Positions 35,163 through 45,313 are shown, counted from the first letter of the stretch. The stretch is 64,000 bases of DNA from Bradyrhizobium yuanmingense (GCF_900094575.1 NZ_FMAE01000004.1:124001-188000), one strand, 5' to 3'. A program made the numbers and translations. The notes: generated by a model not told the origin, from the sequence alone.

Positions 35163-35632
35163 AGACAGAGTTTAGCGATTTTGGCGAGGTGCGACGCCTG
35201 CTGGCGGATGCGCCATGTCTCAGCATCCGTCAGCCCTGGGCGGAGCTGATCTTGCTTGAACGGAAGAAAGTGGAACTACGCCAATGGTCCACTCAGCACC
35301 GCGGATGGGTCTGGCTTCACACCGGAAAGACCTTTGACGAGGCCAGCTACAGCCGATTTGGGTTCACCTCGCTGTTCACAGGCGGCTTTGTCGGCGCATT
35401 CCGTCTACGCGATGTCGTGCCGCTCGATGGCGAGCGTTGGGATGTATGGCGTTCGACGCACCTGGATCTGGGCGACTGCCCAGCAAATGTCTTTGGTTGG
35501 GTAATCACAAACCCGCTGCGGTTGGAAAAACCGACGGCCGCGCCTGGAAGTCGAGGGCTTTACCGACCAGATGCCGAGCTGGCCACGCGATTGCTTGCCC
35601 AACCATTTGTTGGAGAGTTCGAAGCCAGCTAG
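35159..35632 (+). CDS. ASCH-domain protein
   Basis: A 157-residue protein with an ASCH (PUA-like) fold: CLSIRQPWAELILLERKKVELR, then RGWVWLHTGK and a closing VFGWVITNPLRLEKP. ASCH domains bind RNA or modified nucleotides; a deazaguanine-binding or removal role would suit an operon with a QueC-like enzyme, but that is inference. GTG 35159 overlaps the QueC-like stop by four bases (GTGA), which decides the start; GTG 35141 is also in frame. Last gene of the five-gene operon. Confidence 0.75.
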   Translation: MKTEFSDFGEVRRLLADAPCLSIRQPWAELILLERKKVELRQWSTQHRGWVWLHTGKTFDEASYSRFGFTSLFTGGFVGAFRLRDVVPLDGERWDVWRSTHLDLGDCPANVFGWVITNPLRLEKPTAAPGSRGLYRPDAELATRLLAQPFVGEFEAS

Positions 35633-36275
35633 AGCAAAACGGGGGAAGTGGACATCGGTTACTGAAAGATCAAGCTCGAACAAAGGGCCAAAGCGGATTG
35701 GCCCGGCCAAGAGCTGACCGTTGTCTCAGCAAGAGAGTGCACGACAGGAGCATGTACTCAAATCTTCGGATAGGAAACCTGAGCTGCGGCCGGGCGGACA
35801 CCGACGCTGCCACGGCCCTCCTTTTCAGCGGCATCGAGCACGGCGCCATAGGGCGACGAATAGTAACCAACGATCGACCGATGGCCGCACTCATCGCATC
35901 CTAGGTACTTTCTTGATCCTGCGCGCTCCGTAAACCCAGTGTGCCTGCTCACCAGTGTGTCCTTTTGACAGGTTGGCTGCCGTGACGCCCGAGCAGCGAG
36001 CCGCCTTGCTGGACGATGCACCGAAATGCCAGGGGATGCCGACCATATAGTCAACCACGCTTGGATGCGCGGTGCTGGCGGCCTGATGCCACGTTAGCGG
36101 CTAGCATTTGAAAAAGACGGGCGACTCAGCGATACTCAGGCATCTAGGGGTAGGGCACCTTCGACCTGTCGCCGGGTCAAACGCTCCTTTCGGGACAACA
36201 CCGCACATATCCTGCATCTCACCTCGTGGGCTGCTGCGTAATCGGCGAACAGCATGGCCCGCAAGGAGGATGCAC
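35633..36275. other. gene-poor region after the CHAT-QueC operon
   Basis: Apart from one doubtful small minus-strand frame (35758-35952) I see no gene. Frames are short and change character often. No clear terminator hairpin with a T-run was found after the ASCH gene. Confidence 0.35.
35758..35952 (-). CDS. doubtful small Cys-containing protein
   Basis: A 64-residue minus-strand frame from GTG 35952, with AAAAGGA eight bases upstream. It reads VSRHTGFTERAGSRKYLGCDECGHRSIVGYY in part, with one C-x2-C pair like half a zinc finger, and ends AAAQVSYPKI. The ribosome site and Cys pair are the only support. No family recognised. Confidence 0.28.
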   Translation of the reverse strand: MSRHTGFTERAGSRKYLGCDECGHRSIVGYYSSPYGAVLDAAEKEGRGSVGVRPAAAQVSYPKI

Positions 36276-37103
36276 ATGTTTGTGCTTCGTATTTCCGCGA
36301 CGTTGCCAGCTATTGAACGGATCAAGGCGGCACTCACCACCAGTCTTCCACACGTTAAGTCATCCCATCGGGTCGAAGCGCTCGGCCGCGGGCTTGGCTT
36401 TCGCACCTATGCTGCGCTGCGAGCGGCAGCCGAGGCGTCGGCGCCCATCACAGTTACGGTGGCGGGAGCGCCCTTTTCAGCCTATCTCAAGCATCATGGC
36501 TTTGAGGTGGACCCGACGCATTTTTACCTGGCGACGGCACAAGTGGCGATTCAAGTCGTGCTCGACAGTGCGCCAAGATTGAATATGCGCGGCATCGGCT
36601 TCGGGCGTCCGCAGCGCAATGTCGATGGTTCGCGGCAAACCCCGCAACAGCAATATGCGGAATTCCTGGAGTGCCGGCGGGAGTGTCTCGGCACGTATGC
36701 CGCGGAAGCCTTCTTGCGGTCGCTGGCCTTGCTGGCGCGGGTCAAGGCAACCAAGACCATCCGCTCCGGCACAGGCAGTTATCGGCTCAAGCACATCGCT
36801 GAAAACTATGTTTGTACCTATCCCGAAGGCGGAAAGCTTGGGCCGGCTTATGTGCCGAACGGCATGCTCATAGCCGCGGCCCTGCATTTGGGTTTTAAGC
36901 ACAAGACCTTTGTCGATGATCTCGGCTACGACACGCTGAATGCGAGCTTCAACATGTCGAAAGCGGTCATCGAAGACCTGGATGCCGAGATTCGCCCCCA
37001 AAGCGGCTTTGCGCAGGACCGGGCGCGCAAGCGGGAGAGCCGGAGGCAGCTTGAGAAAGCGCGCAAGCAGTTTGCAGCCATAAGGGCCTCGCTCCGAGTC
37101 TAG
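36276..37103 (+). CDS. conserved-looking hypothetical protein
   Basis: A 275-residue soluble protein. The N-terminus contains SSHRVEALGRGLGFRTYAALRA, a helix-turn-helix-like pattern found at the start of many plasmid and ICE hypothetical proteins of Alphaproteobacteria. The middle holds TGSYRLKHIAENYV and GPAYVPNGMLIAAALHLGF, and the end a basic coiled helix (RKRESRRQLEKARKQF). AAGGAGG six bases before ATG 36276 decides the start. No neighbour suggests a pathway. Function unknown. Confidence 0.75.
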   Translation: MFVLRISATLPAIERIKAALTTSLPHVKSSHRVEALGRGLGFRTYAALRAAAEASAPITVTVAGAPFSAYLKHHGFEVDPTHFYLATAQVAIQVVLDSAPRLNMRGIGFGRPQRNVDGSRQTPQQQYAEFLECRRECLGTYAAEAFLRSLALLARVKATKTIRSGTGSYRLKHIAENYVCTYPEGGKLGPAYVPNGMLIAAALHLGFKHKTFVDDLGYDTLNASFNMSKAVIEDLDAEIRPQSGFAQDRARKRESRRQLEKARKQFAAIRASLRV

Positions 37104-37184
37104 CGATGAATAGCGTCCCCCGTTGATGCCGCGCTGCGTTGGCGGGGGACATCGGGACCATGCAAGCTGGCCCCGCGTGAGATC

Positions 37185-37340
37185 CTAGTGCCGCCAGCGC
37201 CTCCCCGCCATCACCTCGTAAAGCGCCAGGATATGCTTTTCGTGTAGTGCGCGCTCGCGTTCGACGATGTCTTCCGGGGGCCGGTCGTGGCAGTGGCGGT
37301 GTGACAACCTCAGATATCGTTGGCTGTAACGGCGGGGGAG
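37185..37340 (-). pseudogene. C-terminal gene remnant
   Basis: The minus strand contains a coherent tail, RRYSQRYLRLSHRHCHDRP and PPEDIVERERALHEKHILAL, ending RRWRH and TAG at 37185. There is no plausible start codon before an upstream stop, so it looks like the end of a gene whose beginning was lost. The rest of the 37104-37490 interval shows nothing else. Confidence 0.3.
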
Positions 37341-37490
37341 GCCGCCACAAACACCGGCTTAGATTGGGGCTCGGGCTGACAGCGGTATCCGCGCCGCGCA
37401 TGTGCCAATTGTCGCGGATCTTGTCGGTATGGTCTTCAAGACAAGACGCGTATCCCGCGGGAACTTTTTGGCTCGTTCGCGCCCGCCACT

Positions 37491-38375
37491 TTAAGGCGCG
37501 GGGCGTACGGTAAAAAGAGTATCCTCTTCGGATGCAAGTGCGATCTCTTGCCGGTACCGCGTATCTGGTTTCAAAGTCTTCCACTTTAGCGGCGGCAGCG
37601 CATTGAAATAGCCTTGTGCCCGCTCAAGATCGCCAAAGTATCCGACGACGCGGTGCATCTGATTCCATTCGAGCGCGAAGGCCCACAGTGCGGATTGTTC
37701 GGTCTCACGGCGCATCCGGATTTTGAAGAAGCCGCTCGCGCAGACGCAATCGAGCTGGAGCGACCAATCCTTGGTCTGGTCTGCGAAGCCGCGCAAATGC
37801 TCGTTTCCCCAATCCGGCCGGTTCGCATTCGCTGCAAAGCCGATGGGGCCGGGCAGAAATCCACCGATTCCGCCGCTTTCGTCATAGCTCATCAGGTAGA
37901 AAAAGCCTTGAAGATGAAACTCGGCCAACCGATGCACGCGCTTCTGATCGAGCTGGGGCGGCATGATGAAGTTAGCCGTGAAGTCCAGCGCCGACATGAT
38001 GGTGCCTGACACTGAGTCTTCCTCATGGCTGTCAGCGACGCGTTTCTTCGTTCGCCGGCTGATCGAGTTTGCAGATTTACGGACGGCCTCGGCTTGGAGG
38101 ACAGGGTCGCTATGCTGTTCGCCCAAATTGGGCTGCAAGGTAATTGCCGAGATATCATCTTCGAGACCGGCCTTCTCGCCGTTGCAGATCGCACACGCCT
38201 TGCCGATGAGTGCCCAGCTTTGATGGAGCGAGCCTTTCGGTACGAAGCGGCGTCCGATAACATGCTCGACGGTATGCGGGCTATCCGTAGTCGGCTCCGC
38301 ACCGCAGTAAAGGCAGGTGCGGTTGCTTAGGCGCAAGGCCTTGTTGGCGGGCAATATCTTGAGAACTGACTCCAT
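37491..38375 (-). CDS. HNH-type endonuclease-like protein
   Basis: A 294-residue protein with an N-terminal HNH/zinc domain: C21-x2-C24 (CLYCGAEP), EHVIGR with the Glu-His pair at 37-38, His51, and C61-x2-C64-Asn65 (CAICNGEKAG). Such domains cleave DNA in restriction and defence proteins. The C-terminal 200 residues are unassigned; they include HRLAEFHLQGFFYLMSYDE and may recognise a target. It stands alone, opposite in direction to the operons before it. No partner gene is visible. Confidence 0.75.
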   Translation of the reverse strand: MESVLKILPANKALRLSNRTCLYCGAEPTTDSPHTVEHVIGRRFVPKGSLHQSWALIGKACAICNGEKAGLEDDISAITLQPNLGEQHSDPVLQAEAVRKSANSISRRTKKRVADSHEEDSVSGTIMSALDFTANFIMPPQLDQKRVHRLAEFHLQGFFYLMSYDESGGIGGFLPGPIGFAANANRPDWGNEHLRGFADQTKDWSLQLDCVCASGFFKIRMRRETEQSALWAFALEWNQMHRVVGYFGDLERAQGYFNALPPLKWKTLKPDTRYRQEIALASEEDTLFTVRPAP

Positions 38376-38918
38376 GCCTCATCATAGCGTTCCGCTCGGT
38401 CGGACCCAGCTATGTCGATGACAGCCTGGTCTCACTGAGCGTGGCCCTGTGGCTGCGGCCTTCACATAGTGGGGCTCCGCAACTCTGCGGCGGCCGACCC
38501 TCTCCCAGCTCGGTTTGATGGCCGGGCCAAAAGGCACTTATAAGCGGGAAATGCACCTAAACTCTTCGTCATTCTCTGTAATCAATTGAATTCACAACGA
38601 ATTAGACCGCCCTCCGAGCGCACCATGAATCCAAGCAGCAATATGCCGTCGATCGATGATGATATCGACGTCGAGATTAGCAAGCACCCTCCCGCTGCGG
38701 CGCTCGGTCGTCGACACCGCGACGAGCTTCGGAGTTGGATGCCGGAACTCGTCGCGGTCGTGAAGCGCGGTGTGCTTCCTGTGCCGTGATGTGAACGAGC
38801 CGGTGAGCCCAACATCGGCAATCATTTCTTCGCAATACGATCATTGAGCCATCTGCCCACATGCCGTCGGATCCGGACGTCACCGAGGTCGTCGAGAACG
38901 GTCGGTGGCAAAAGCTCA
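38376..38918. other. gene-free region
   Basis: No gene can be supported. Overlapping short frames exist on both strands at 38586-38825, but none has a ribosome site or family features. Confidence 0.4.
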
Positions 38919-40528
38919 TCAGTTGCGAGCAGTCTGCGCGCCGGGCGGCCAGCGTCGAGCAATTTGAGGGAGACCGAGCGCGGCTGCACGGTCTCGGCTC
39001 CCTAATGCAACGACCCCGAGCAGCAACAAAGCTCTGTGCGATTGCGAATGTCCGACCCGCTCAAATATCTGAACGGCATCGGCGACGGGAAGGTGCGCTC
39101 CCACCAGAATCGTGGCAGAGGCCTCTAGCGGCGCCGACAGTTTCATCAAGCGATCTGCGGTGATCTCCCGACAAATTTCGAGCTGCACTGCGCTGGCGTG
39201 CTCAATGCATCGATGGCGTCGATGCGCAGCCAACCACAGTAAAAAGCGACCAGATCTGGCGTCGAACGGCCCGCAAAGCCGGGCTTCGGCGCTCGACGCA
39301 TCTCGGCGCAGCTGCTCGTCGGAGGTCTCCCTGGCCAACGCGATAAGCTTGGTCCCGGACTCATCATCAAGTGATCCGTTCGCCTCTAGCGCGGCCACAG
39401 CTTCGCGTGCGATCGAATAGGATTCCGGCTCCGATACTGCGGCTCGGCTCGGACCATCGGTCCAGAGTAAGTTGCATGAGTATCGGAAAATGCTCCGGGT
39501 GCAGTCGGCTGCTGAGGGCAGCCGTCAAACTGCGGCGGACCCGGTTACCCTTGTCACCCGCAAGAGCAGGGAGCTCGGTAGGGAGTGGATCTGGCAGTCT
39601 TGATGCCAGATATTCAAGCGCCCTTTGACGCGCGTCGGCGCGATTATGGTGCAGGGCCAGCCAGACGAGAGGTTCCTCGCCAATCGTGATCGCGGCCTGA
39701 GTTGCGGCAGCTGCGTCGGCGCGGTCCGTCGCTTCCGCGAGCCACCTGCGGACAACGCCGGCCAGCTTTGACCCACTTGCGATCATCACTGGCACGATCA
39801 CGCCGAGCGCGGTCGAAGCCGCAACCGGCGCTGCCGCGTCAAGCAAGGCGAGGGCAGCTGCTCCGACCGCACGTGGCCCCTGCTTGATGGCTTCGAACGC
39901 CTAGCAGTTCCCTCGCTTCTGGAGAGAGCTTCGCCAATAACGATTCTAACCGTTCTGCTTCGGCTCGCGCTTGAACGGCATAAGTATCCACTAACAGATG
40001 AACGAACACCCAGGGTGAGGCTGCATGCAACCCGCCATGGCGGCATAACTTACACCAAATGGTCTCCGGCAAACCCGGGACGGTTCACCGCTCGCCCCCG
40101 TGGGTCTGCCAGACTCGCGGCTACTCCCGCGCCGCGCGTCTTGCAGTCCTTCCAGGCTTTCCTCGGAGGAGGGAGAGGACGTTCGCAACTTGGCCGGCAA
40201 CGCTGAGCGGACGGCGGTTTGCAAAGCTTATCTGCGAGACCCGGGTGACTTGCGGATGAGGTGCGACGCTCACCCACAGCATGCGATTCACGAAACAGAC
40301 TGATTTAGCTTGGTCGGCAGCGGTGAATTGGACGAAATTGCTGCCCAGCATGCTTCCAATGTTTGCGATCGCGGCAAGTGCGGTTATTGACCGTCCGCCC
40401 GCCGAGTCGATGAGCAGGTTTGATAGTTTGTCCGGTGAAGTGGGGTCAGCGATTGCGGCGCAAATGGTGTCGGCATTGACAGCAATCGTACCGTAGGGCG
40501 GTCCGATGTCGACTTCGATGGTAGTCAT
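38919..40528 (-). pseudogene. frameshifted helical-repeat protein gene
   Basis: A gene starting at ATG 40528, with GAGGAGG seven bases upstream, that is now spread over several frames. The first (to about 40121) begins MTTIEVDIGPPYGTIAVNAD. The next piece holds LLVDTYAVQARAEAERLESLLAKL (about 39990-39900), and the frame then changes to KQGPRAVGAAALALLDAAAPVA. Another shift near 39420 leads to IAREAVAALEANGSLDDES and the end at 38919. The later parts look like HEAT-type helical repeats (RRSLTAALSSRLHPEHFPIL). At least three shifts make it a clear pseudogene of about 530 codons. Original role unknown. Confidence 0.68.
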
Positions 40529-40827
40529 AAGTTCCTCCTCAGCCAGATAGCCAGAAAAGTTCTGTAAGTATCCCAGAAGCGCTGCAGTGACATTCGTCCG
40601 GGTCTAGTCAGGCGACGCTGCTGCAGCGCGCTTCATGCCTCCTGCTGCACTTCGACCTTCGCCTAGCCAGGACGCACCGCGCCTACGGTTCATGGGCAAG
40701 GCATCCTGCCGTAAATTCAGGAGGCGCCAATCGGCCAAAGTGATTGTGCGGGGCTATCTATCGCCAACCCCTGTGTTGCTCGCGAGGGACCTACCTTGGC
40801 TCGATGCGTCCCTCGCTTCGTTCAAGC

Positions 40828-41796
40828 TCAGTTCTCCTGGCAATCACTAGGCAGAGCCCACGATGTTTTGCTCTGGCTGCCTGGAGCAATCATAGCCGAC
40901 AGCTCGCTCTGCATGGCCACGAAAAGCTTTGAAGCACGCAACGCGATATTGCTGTCCACTTCGCCGTCATCGGTGTTGTAGCTGAATGAGATCTCAACCA
41001 ATGCTGGTTGAGTACGGCTTGCATCACTAGCAGGATACCAGAAGGTGAAATCGAACTCTGCATCGGCATCATGGCCAAGATCAACCTCGGCCCTGCTGAA
41101 AACGAGCTCAGCAAATACGGGGCCGGCTATCAGATTGGCGCCCAGCTGGGGTGGTTTTGTCGAGACGCTTTCGAGCCACGACCAAGCGCCTGGATAGGTA
41201 TCCATGACGTCTTTGAGCGTCGCTGGCGGGGATAAGCCAGCTTGCTTCTGGGACACCGAATGGGAATAGCTGCTCCGGGTTTTAGCGCCCTGTATCGGGA
41301 TTGAGATGTCTTCCTCGAACTTTGATTTCGCTTCGCGTTGGCCTGCAAACGACGAAGCGTTCGAGATGAAGATGTCCGGGCTCCGGAATTTGAGCGTGGT
41401 CTCAACGGTGGCGGCCCCTCGCTCCGCCGTCAACGCCGCGCGCTCCCGGTACGAGAATCCTGCCAGACTAAGCGTGCAGCCTGCCGTGTCTTTAAAGGAC
41501 ACGCGGCGTTGGTGGCGGAGCACAAAGGATTTCTTGGCGCGGCTCTCTCCGCTCTCGCGGCGGTCGAGATGAGTACTGATGATCGGCTTTAGACGTCCAT
41601 CCCAAAATTCGGCTGCACGCGCGTTCGGGTCGCCCGCGAAGTCAGTGGGCGTCAGGAGAAGTTTGTATTCACGGGAATCAATTGTAATGCCGCCCGCAAG
41701 TGCAGGTTGGGGCAGCTGCAATATCAGGGCGACCGTGATCGCGCCGGCTGATCGTCCAGCCACCGAGCGCCAGCTTCCGCGCGGCACCAGCGTCAT
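40828..41796 (-). CDS. exported hypothetical protein
   Basis: A 322-residue protein with a signal peptide: basic start MTLVPRGSWRSVAGRSAG, then hydrophobic AITVALILQLPQPALAG with cleavage near residue 34. The mature part is strand-rich and polar (VSFKDTAGCTLSLAGFSYRERAALTAERG) with no recognised domain. It overlaps the S1/P1 nuclease gene by four bases (ATGA), so both were once made together and act outside the cytoplasm. Function unknown. Confidence 0.7.
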   Translation of the reverse strand: MTLVPRGSWRSVAGRSAGAITVALILQLPQPALAGGITIDSREYKLLLTPTDFAGDPNARAAEFWDGRLKPIISTHLDRRESGESRAKKSFVLRHQRRVSFKDTAGCTLSLAGFSYRERAALTAERGAATVETTLKFRSPDIFISNASSFAGQREAKSKFEEDISIPIQGAKTRSSYSHSVSQKQAGLSPPATLKDVMDTYPGAWSWLESVSTKPPQLGANLIAGPVFAELVFSRAEVDLGHDADAEFDFTFWYPASDASRTQPALVEISFSYNTDDGEVDSNIALRASKLFVAMQSELSAMIAPGSQSKTSWALPSDCQEN

Positions 41797-42605
41797 GGCT
41801 GCAAGGCTTTGTTTAGAAGGTGTGCAAGCCGCACGCCGGCTTTTGCGAGCTGGGTGCGGACGATGTCCCGGTTCGCTTGAATATAGGCATTATCAACCGT
41901 GACTTCGTCGGCCGGCTGATTACAGGAGGCTCCCTGCTGAAGGCAGTATCGTGTTGCCGCGGCACGGGTGATGGCGAACGATTCATTGGCCCAATCGCGT
42001 GGGTCAGAGGCCTGCGTCCACAGTTCCTGTTGCGCGGGCGTGATCGATTTAACGAGCTCGGCTGCCGCCGCCACTGGATCTTCGCCGACAGCGCGCAATA
42101 CCAGACATGTATCCCAGGTCGAATGCAGATTGGTCTGGCATTCGCCGATGGTGGTCACCTCGTTGCCGCCTCGGTCGTCTCCAAACGACACGTGAAGCGG
42201 CTGGTGCAAGTCACCCACCCAATGCCCAAGATATTTCAACGCGATGAGCTTGCGTTCATCGTTGGCGGGCGATGCAAGCACCGCCATGTCGCTCTCGATC
42301 CCCGACAGGACGCATTTCGGCGCCAATGGACAGGGTGATGTAGCGGCAATCCCCTTTGCGGTTCTAGCAAGATTGACGTAATGCTCGTTGTCGCGCGTGC
42401 GCGGATGATCGGGGAAGATGCAGGCTTCCCGGAAGAAATCATATTGGTCTTCGCCCTTCATGAGACGGCGAATCTCGGCGCGTACTTCCGGGAGCGCTAG
42501 ACGGAATGCTATTTCGCAAACGATCTTGTGTCCGGTGTCACCTCAGGCCGAAGCAAGCGTTGGGGTGGAAATCAAGAATAAGACCGCAATCAAGATCCGG
42601 TGCAT
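41793..42605 (-). pseudogene. S1/P1-family nuclease gene with a stop at the mature N-terminus
   Basis: From ATG 42605 the gene encodes a 20-residue signal peptide (MHRILIAVLFLISTPTLASA), then TGA at 42545-42543, then in the same frame GDTGHKIVCEIAFRLALPEVR and the rest of an S1/P1 nuclease (LGHWVGDLHQPLHVSFGDDRGGN, LHSTWDTC). The family's mature protein begins with Trp, whose amine and carbonyl bind zinc; TGG to TGA at exactly that codon explains the break. Other zinc-site residues (His, Asp) are intact. An internal ATG at 42461 could give only a headless, unexported protein. Confidence 0.82.
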
Positions 42606-42942
42606 GATCCACCTCCACCTAGCAGTTGGATGGCCATACAATCAAAAATTGTGACTTTCGCCTAGGTGGTTTAGGGCAGCCGCACGACGGGATCGAGCTG
42701 CTCTTGGACGCCCGACCCGGCTGATCAGCCGAGACAGCCTGCGTCAGGCTGTCGCGCGCAGATCCCAGCGGTGAAGTTGCAATCTCTAGTCGCGCGGGAC
42801 TAAAGTTCTCGCCGCGGTCCGTTTTCCGTAAGTAATTCATATTGCGTCTGTTTCGAACGAATTGTCGTGCGGCGCGCCTGGCTCACAATTTCCGGCCGGA
42901 TGAGAAGCGTGTCTTCAAAGCGATTTCGAAGGGGGAAGGTTC
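42606..42942. other. intergenic region between divergent genes
   Basis: No gene seen. It separates the minus-strand nuclease operon from the plus-strand protease and should hold both promoters. GAAGGGGGAAGG before 42943 is the ribosome site of the next gene (start GTG/ATG region). Confidence 0.4.
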
Positions 42943-44826
42943 GTGAAAAAGAATGGTGAAATAGACAAGCTGCATCCAAAGCTTCGCATGATCGGCAATG
43001 GCAGCAACCAAGTAAATTTTCGCCGCGCCGAACTTAATAGCAGCCTCGCCTCAACTTATAGGCCTGGAAAACGGCAAGAGTTATCGCAGGCAACGCAGGA
43101 CCTCCTGCAAAAGCCCGACGAATTGCTTGGACCAGGCAACGAACTGGCCCTTAGCAAGAAGACCGCTGGTAAAAGAAGAAGGAAGCTAAAAACCGCAGGC
43201 CCTCCGAACAAGGCTTACGCGGATATCTTTATAGAGGTTCAGAGGTCAAGCGTCGCCGGTGCTGAAGGCAAGTCGGAAGCGGAGGCTTTGCGCGCGGATC
43301 TAGAGAAGAAGCTCGCAAAGAATCCCGATTGCAGGAAATTTGGCCGCCCCGTGTTGGCAAAGCGTAATTTTGTGACTGCGACGGTACCACTAACTCTGAT
43401 AGAGGGGCTTCGGTCGGATAAGCGAGTGGCGTTTGTTCAACTCGCCGAGGGACTGAATGCAAGAATTCCAGTGCCGGCGTGGGCAAGCGTAGGAAGGACT
43501 AAACCCAGCCCTCGAGCCGTAGCAAAATCCACTGGGCGCGCCGATGGCTCAGATGTTATCATCGGAATTATCGACGTCGACGGCTTTGACTTTTCACACC
43601 CCGACTTCTCAGATGGAAAGGGTGGAACGAGGTTTTTGGCCATATGGGATCAGGGCAGCACATTCCGGGATCCACCCAAGGCCTTCAAGAGAGGGGCAGA
43701 ATTTACGCAGGCTCACCTGAATGCTGCGATGCGCGCGTCCAGCAAACTTCCAGCTGTAGCTATCGAGCCTCAATCACAGCAAGTAGAGGGATCTCACGGG
43801 ACCCACGTCGCCAGTATTGCGGCCGGGCGTACTGGTGTTTGCCCGAAGGCCATGATTGCAGCCGTTCTAATAGATATCCCCAAGCAGAAAGATCCGGTTA
43901 AGGAGCGCAGAAGTGCGTTTTCCGATTCCAACGTAATTATTGAAGCGGTCGAATACCTCTTGGATCTGGCAAAGCGGCATAAGAGGCCGATCTCGATCAA
44001 TATTAGCCTCGGCACAAATGGCGGTGCCCATGACGGCTCAAGCGGGGTTTCCCGTTGGCTTGATGCGAGCCTAGCAACCGAAGGCCGCTCGATTTGTGTA
44101 GCGGCCGGTAATGCTGGCCAAGAAGCTGGCGAATCTGACGATGATATCGGCTGGGTGATGGGTCGAATTCACCCAAGCGGCAACATTCGATCTGCTGGCC
44201 TTGCTGTCGACCTCGAATGGACGGTAGTCGGAAACTCGATCGTTGACGTATCCGAAAATGAATTGGAGATCTGGTATGGGGCCCAAGACCGTTTTGTTAT
44301 TCAATTGCGCGCGCCGGGAAGCGACCAGTGGATAGAGGTGAAGCCGCGCGAGTTCATCGAAAACAAGAAGCTGCCAAACGGAACATTCCTTTCAGTCTAC
44401 AACGAGCTCTTCCACCCTGTGAATGGGTGCAACTACATAACGCTTTATCTTTCGCCCGATTTGGACGAACGCGGCCCGCAGGGAATTCAAGCTGGTGTTT
44501 GGACAGTTCGTCTTGTCGGCCATGAGGTGCGGGACGGGCGCTTTCATTGCTGGATTGAACGCGATGACCCGTACGAATACGACAGAGTTGTGCGCGGCGA
44601 GTTGTCGAAACTCCGCGCAAAGAAAAAGAAGATCGACTACGCCTATATATCTCATATCGACCAGGACCATACGGGGCGTTTATGGGAAGTGCATCGTGAC
44701 GTGTCGGTCATAAGAGTGGTGTCGATTGGCGGCAAGTTCTTGTCCTCGGCCCGTTCGCCCATGCTTTATAAGTATTGCCGACGGCCCCAGCATTTGACGG
44801 AGAGCTGTGTCGGTCGGGTTAGGTGA
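42943..44826 (+). pseudogene. subtilase truncated and fused to a metallo-beta-lactamase fragment
   Basis: The first 545 residues are an S8 protease: Asp211 (GIIDVDG), His285 (GSHGTHVASI) and oxyanion Asn (VAAGNAG) are present. The GTSMAAP box with the catalytic Ser is missing. Instead, around residue 548 the frame passes into LSKLRAKKKKIDYAYISHIDQDHTG, which resembles the HxHxDH zinc motif of metallo-beta-lactamase hydrolases, then loses character and stops. A deletion probably joined a protease gene to a neighbouring MBL gene, leaving neither active. Codon use is more AT-rich than the surrounding genes, suggesting a separate origin. Confidence 0.72.
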
Positions 44827-45313
44827 CTTTGCGAGCCGCGATTACGTCGAGCGCGCTGACCAAACTCACCTTGGTAGGTGATGCGTCGCGGCTGGTAGAT
44901 CGATTTGTGTGACAAAGCGAGCGATCGATTTTCGACGATGTTCTTACAACACGTCAAACATGAGAGCCGATCTCGGCTCGCGTCGGCTACTCGATACGCA
45001 CCGGACCTTATGCCCACTTGCACTACCGCCTCTTGCGCCGCAAAGCGGACCTCTAGCCGAACGGCCTCGTCTCAAATGGGCCAGGAGCCGACTGACTCGA
45101 TGCAACGACTTCCATGCTTGGGGCTTCGAGAAATCGCCTTTATGGGGCTTTTCAACCGACAGTAGTGCACTTATCCTGCCAGTTATTGGATGCCTCGAGT
45201 TGGCCGACGCCGTGTCATTTTCCGCGGAGAGTTCGTCATTGCATTTTGGAGAAAAGTTTCGGTTTTGCTTTTCGCTGCGAAGTGGGGGTAGAGACGCGAC
45301 CGCCCTCTGGGTC
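44827..45313. other. gene-free region, possible deletion scar
   Basis: No gene supported. The frame that later encodes the NACHT gene's N-terminus is open through this stretch but has no coding character. It follows the protease-MBL fusion and may be debris from the same rearrangement. Confidence 0.35.

Noticed and set aside
38586..38825. Overlapping small frames on both strands
   Set aside because: Neither has a ribosome site or family features, and they are complementary shadows of each other.
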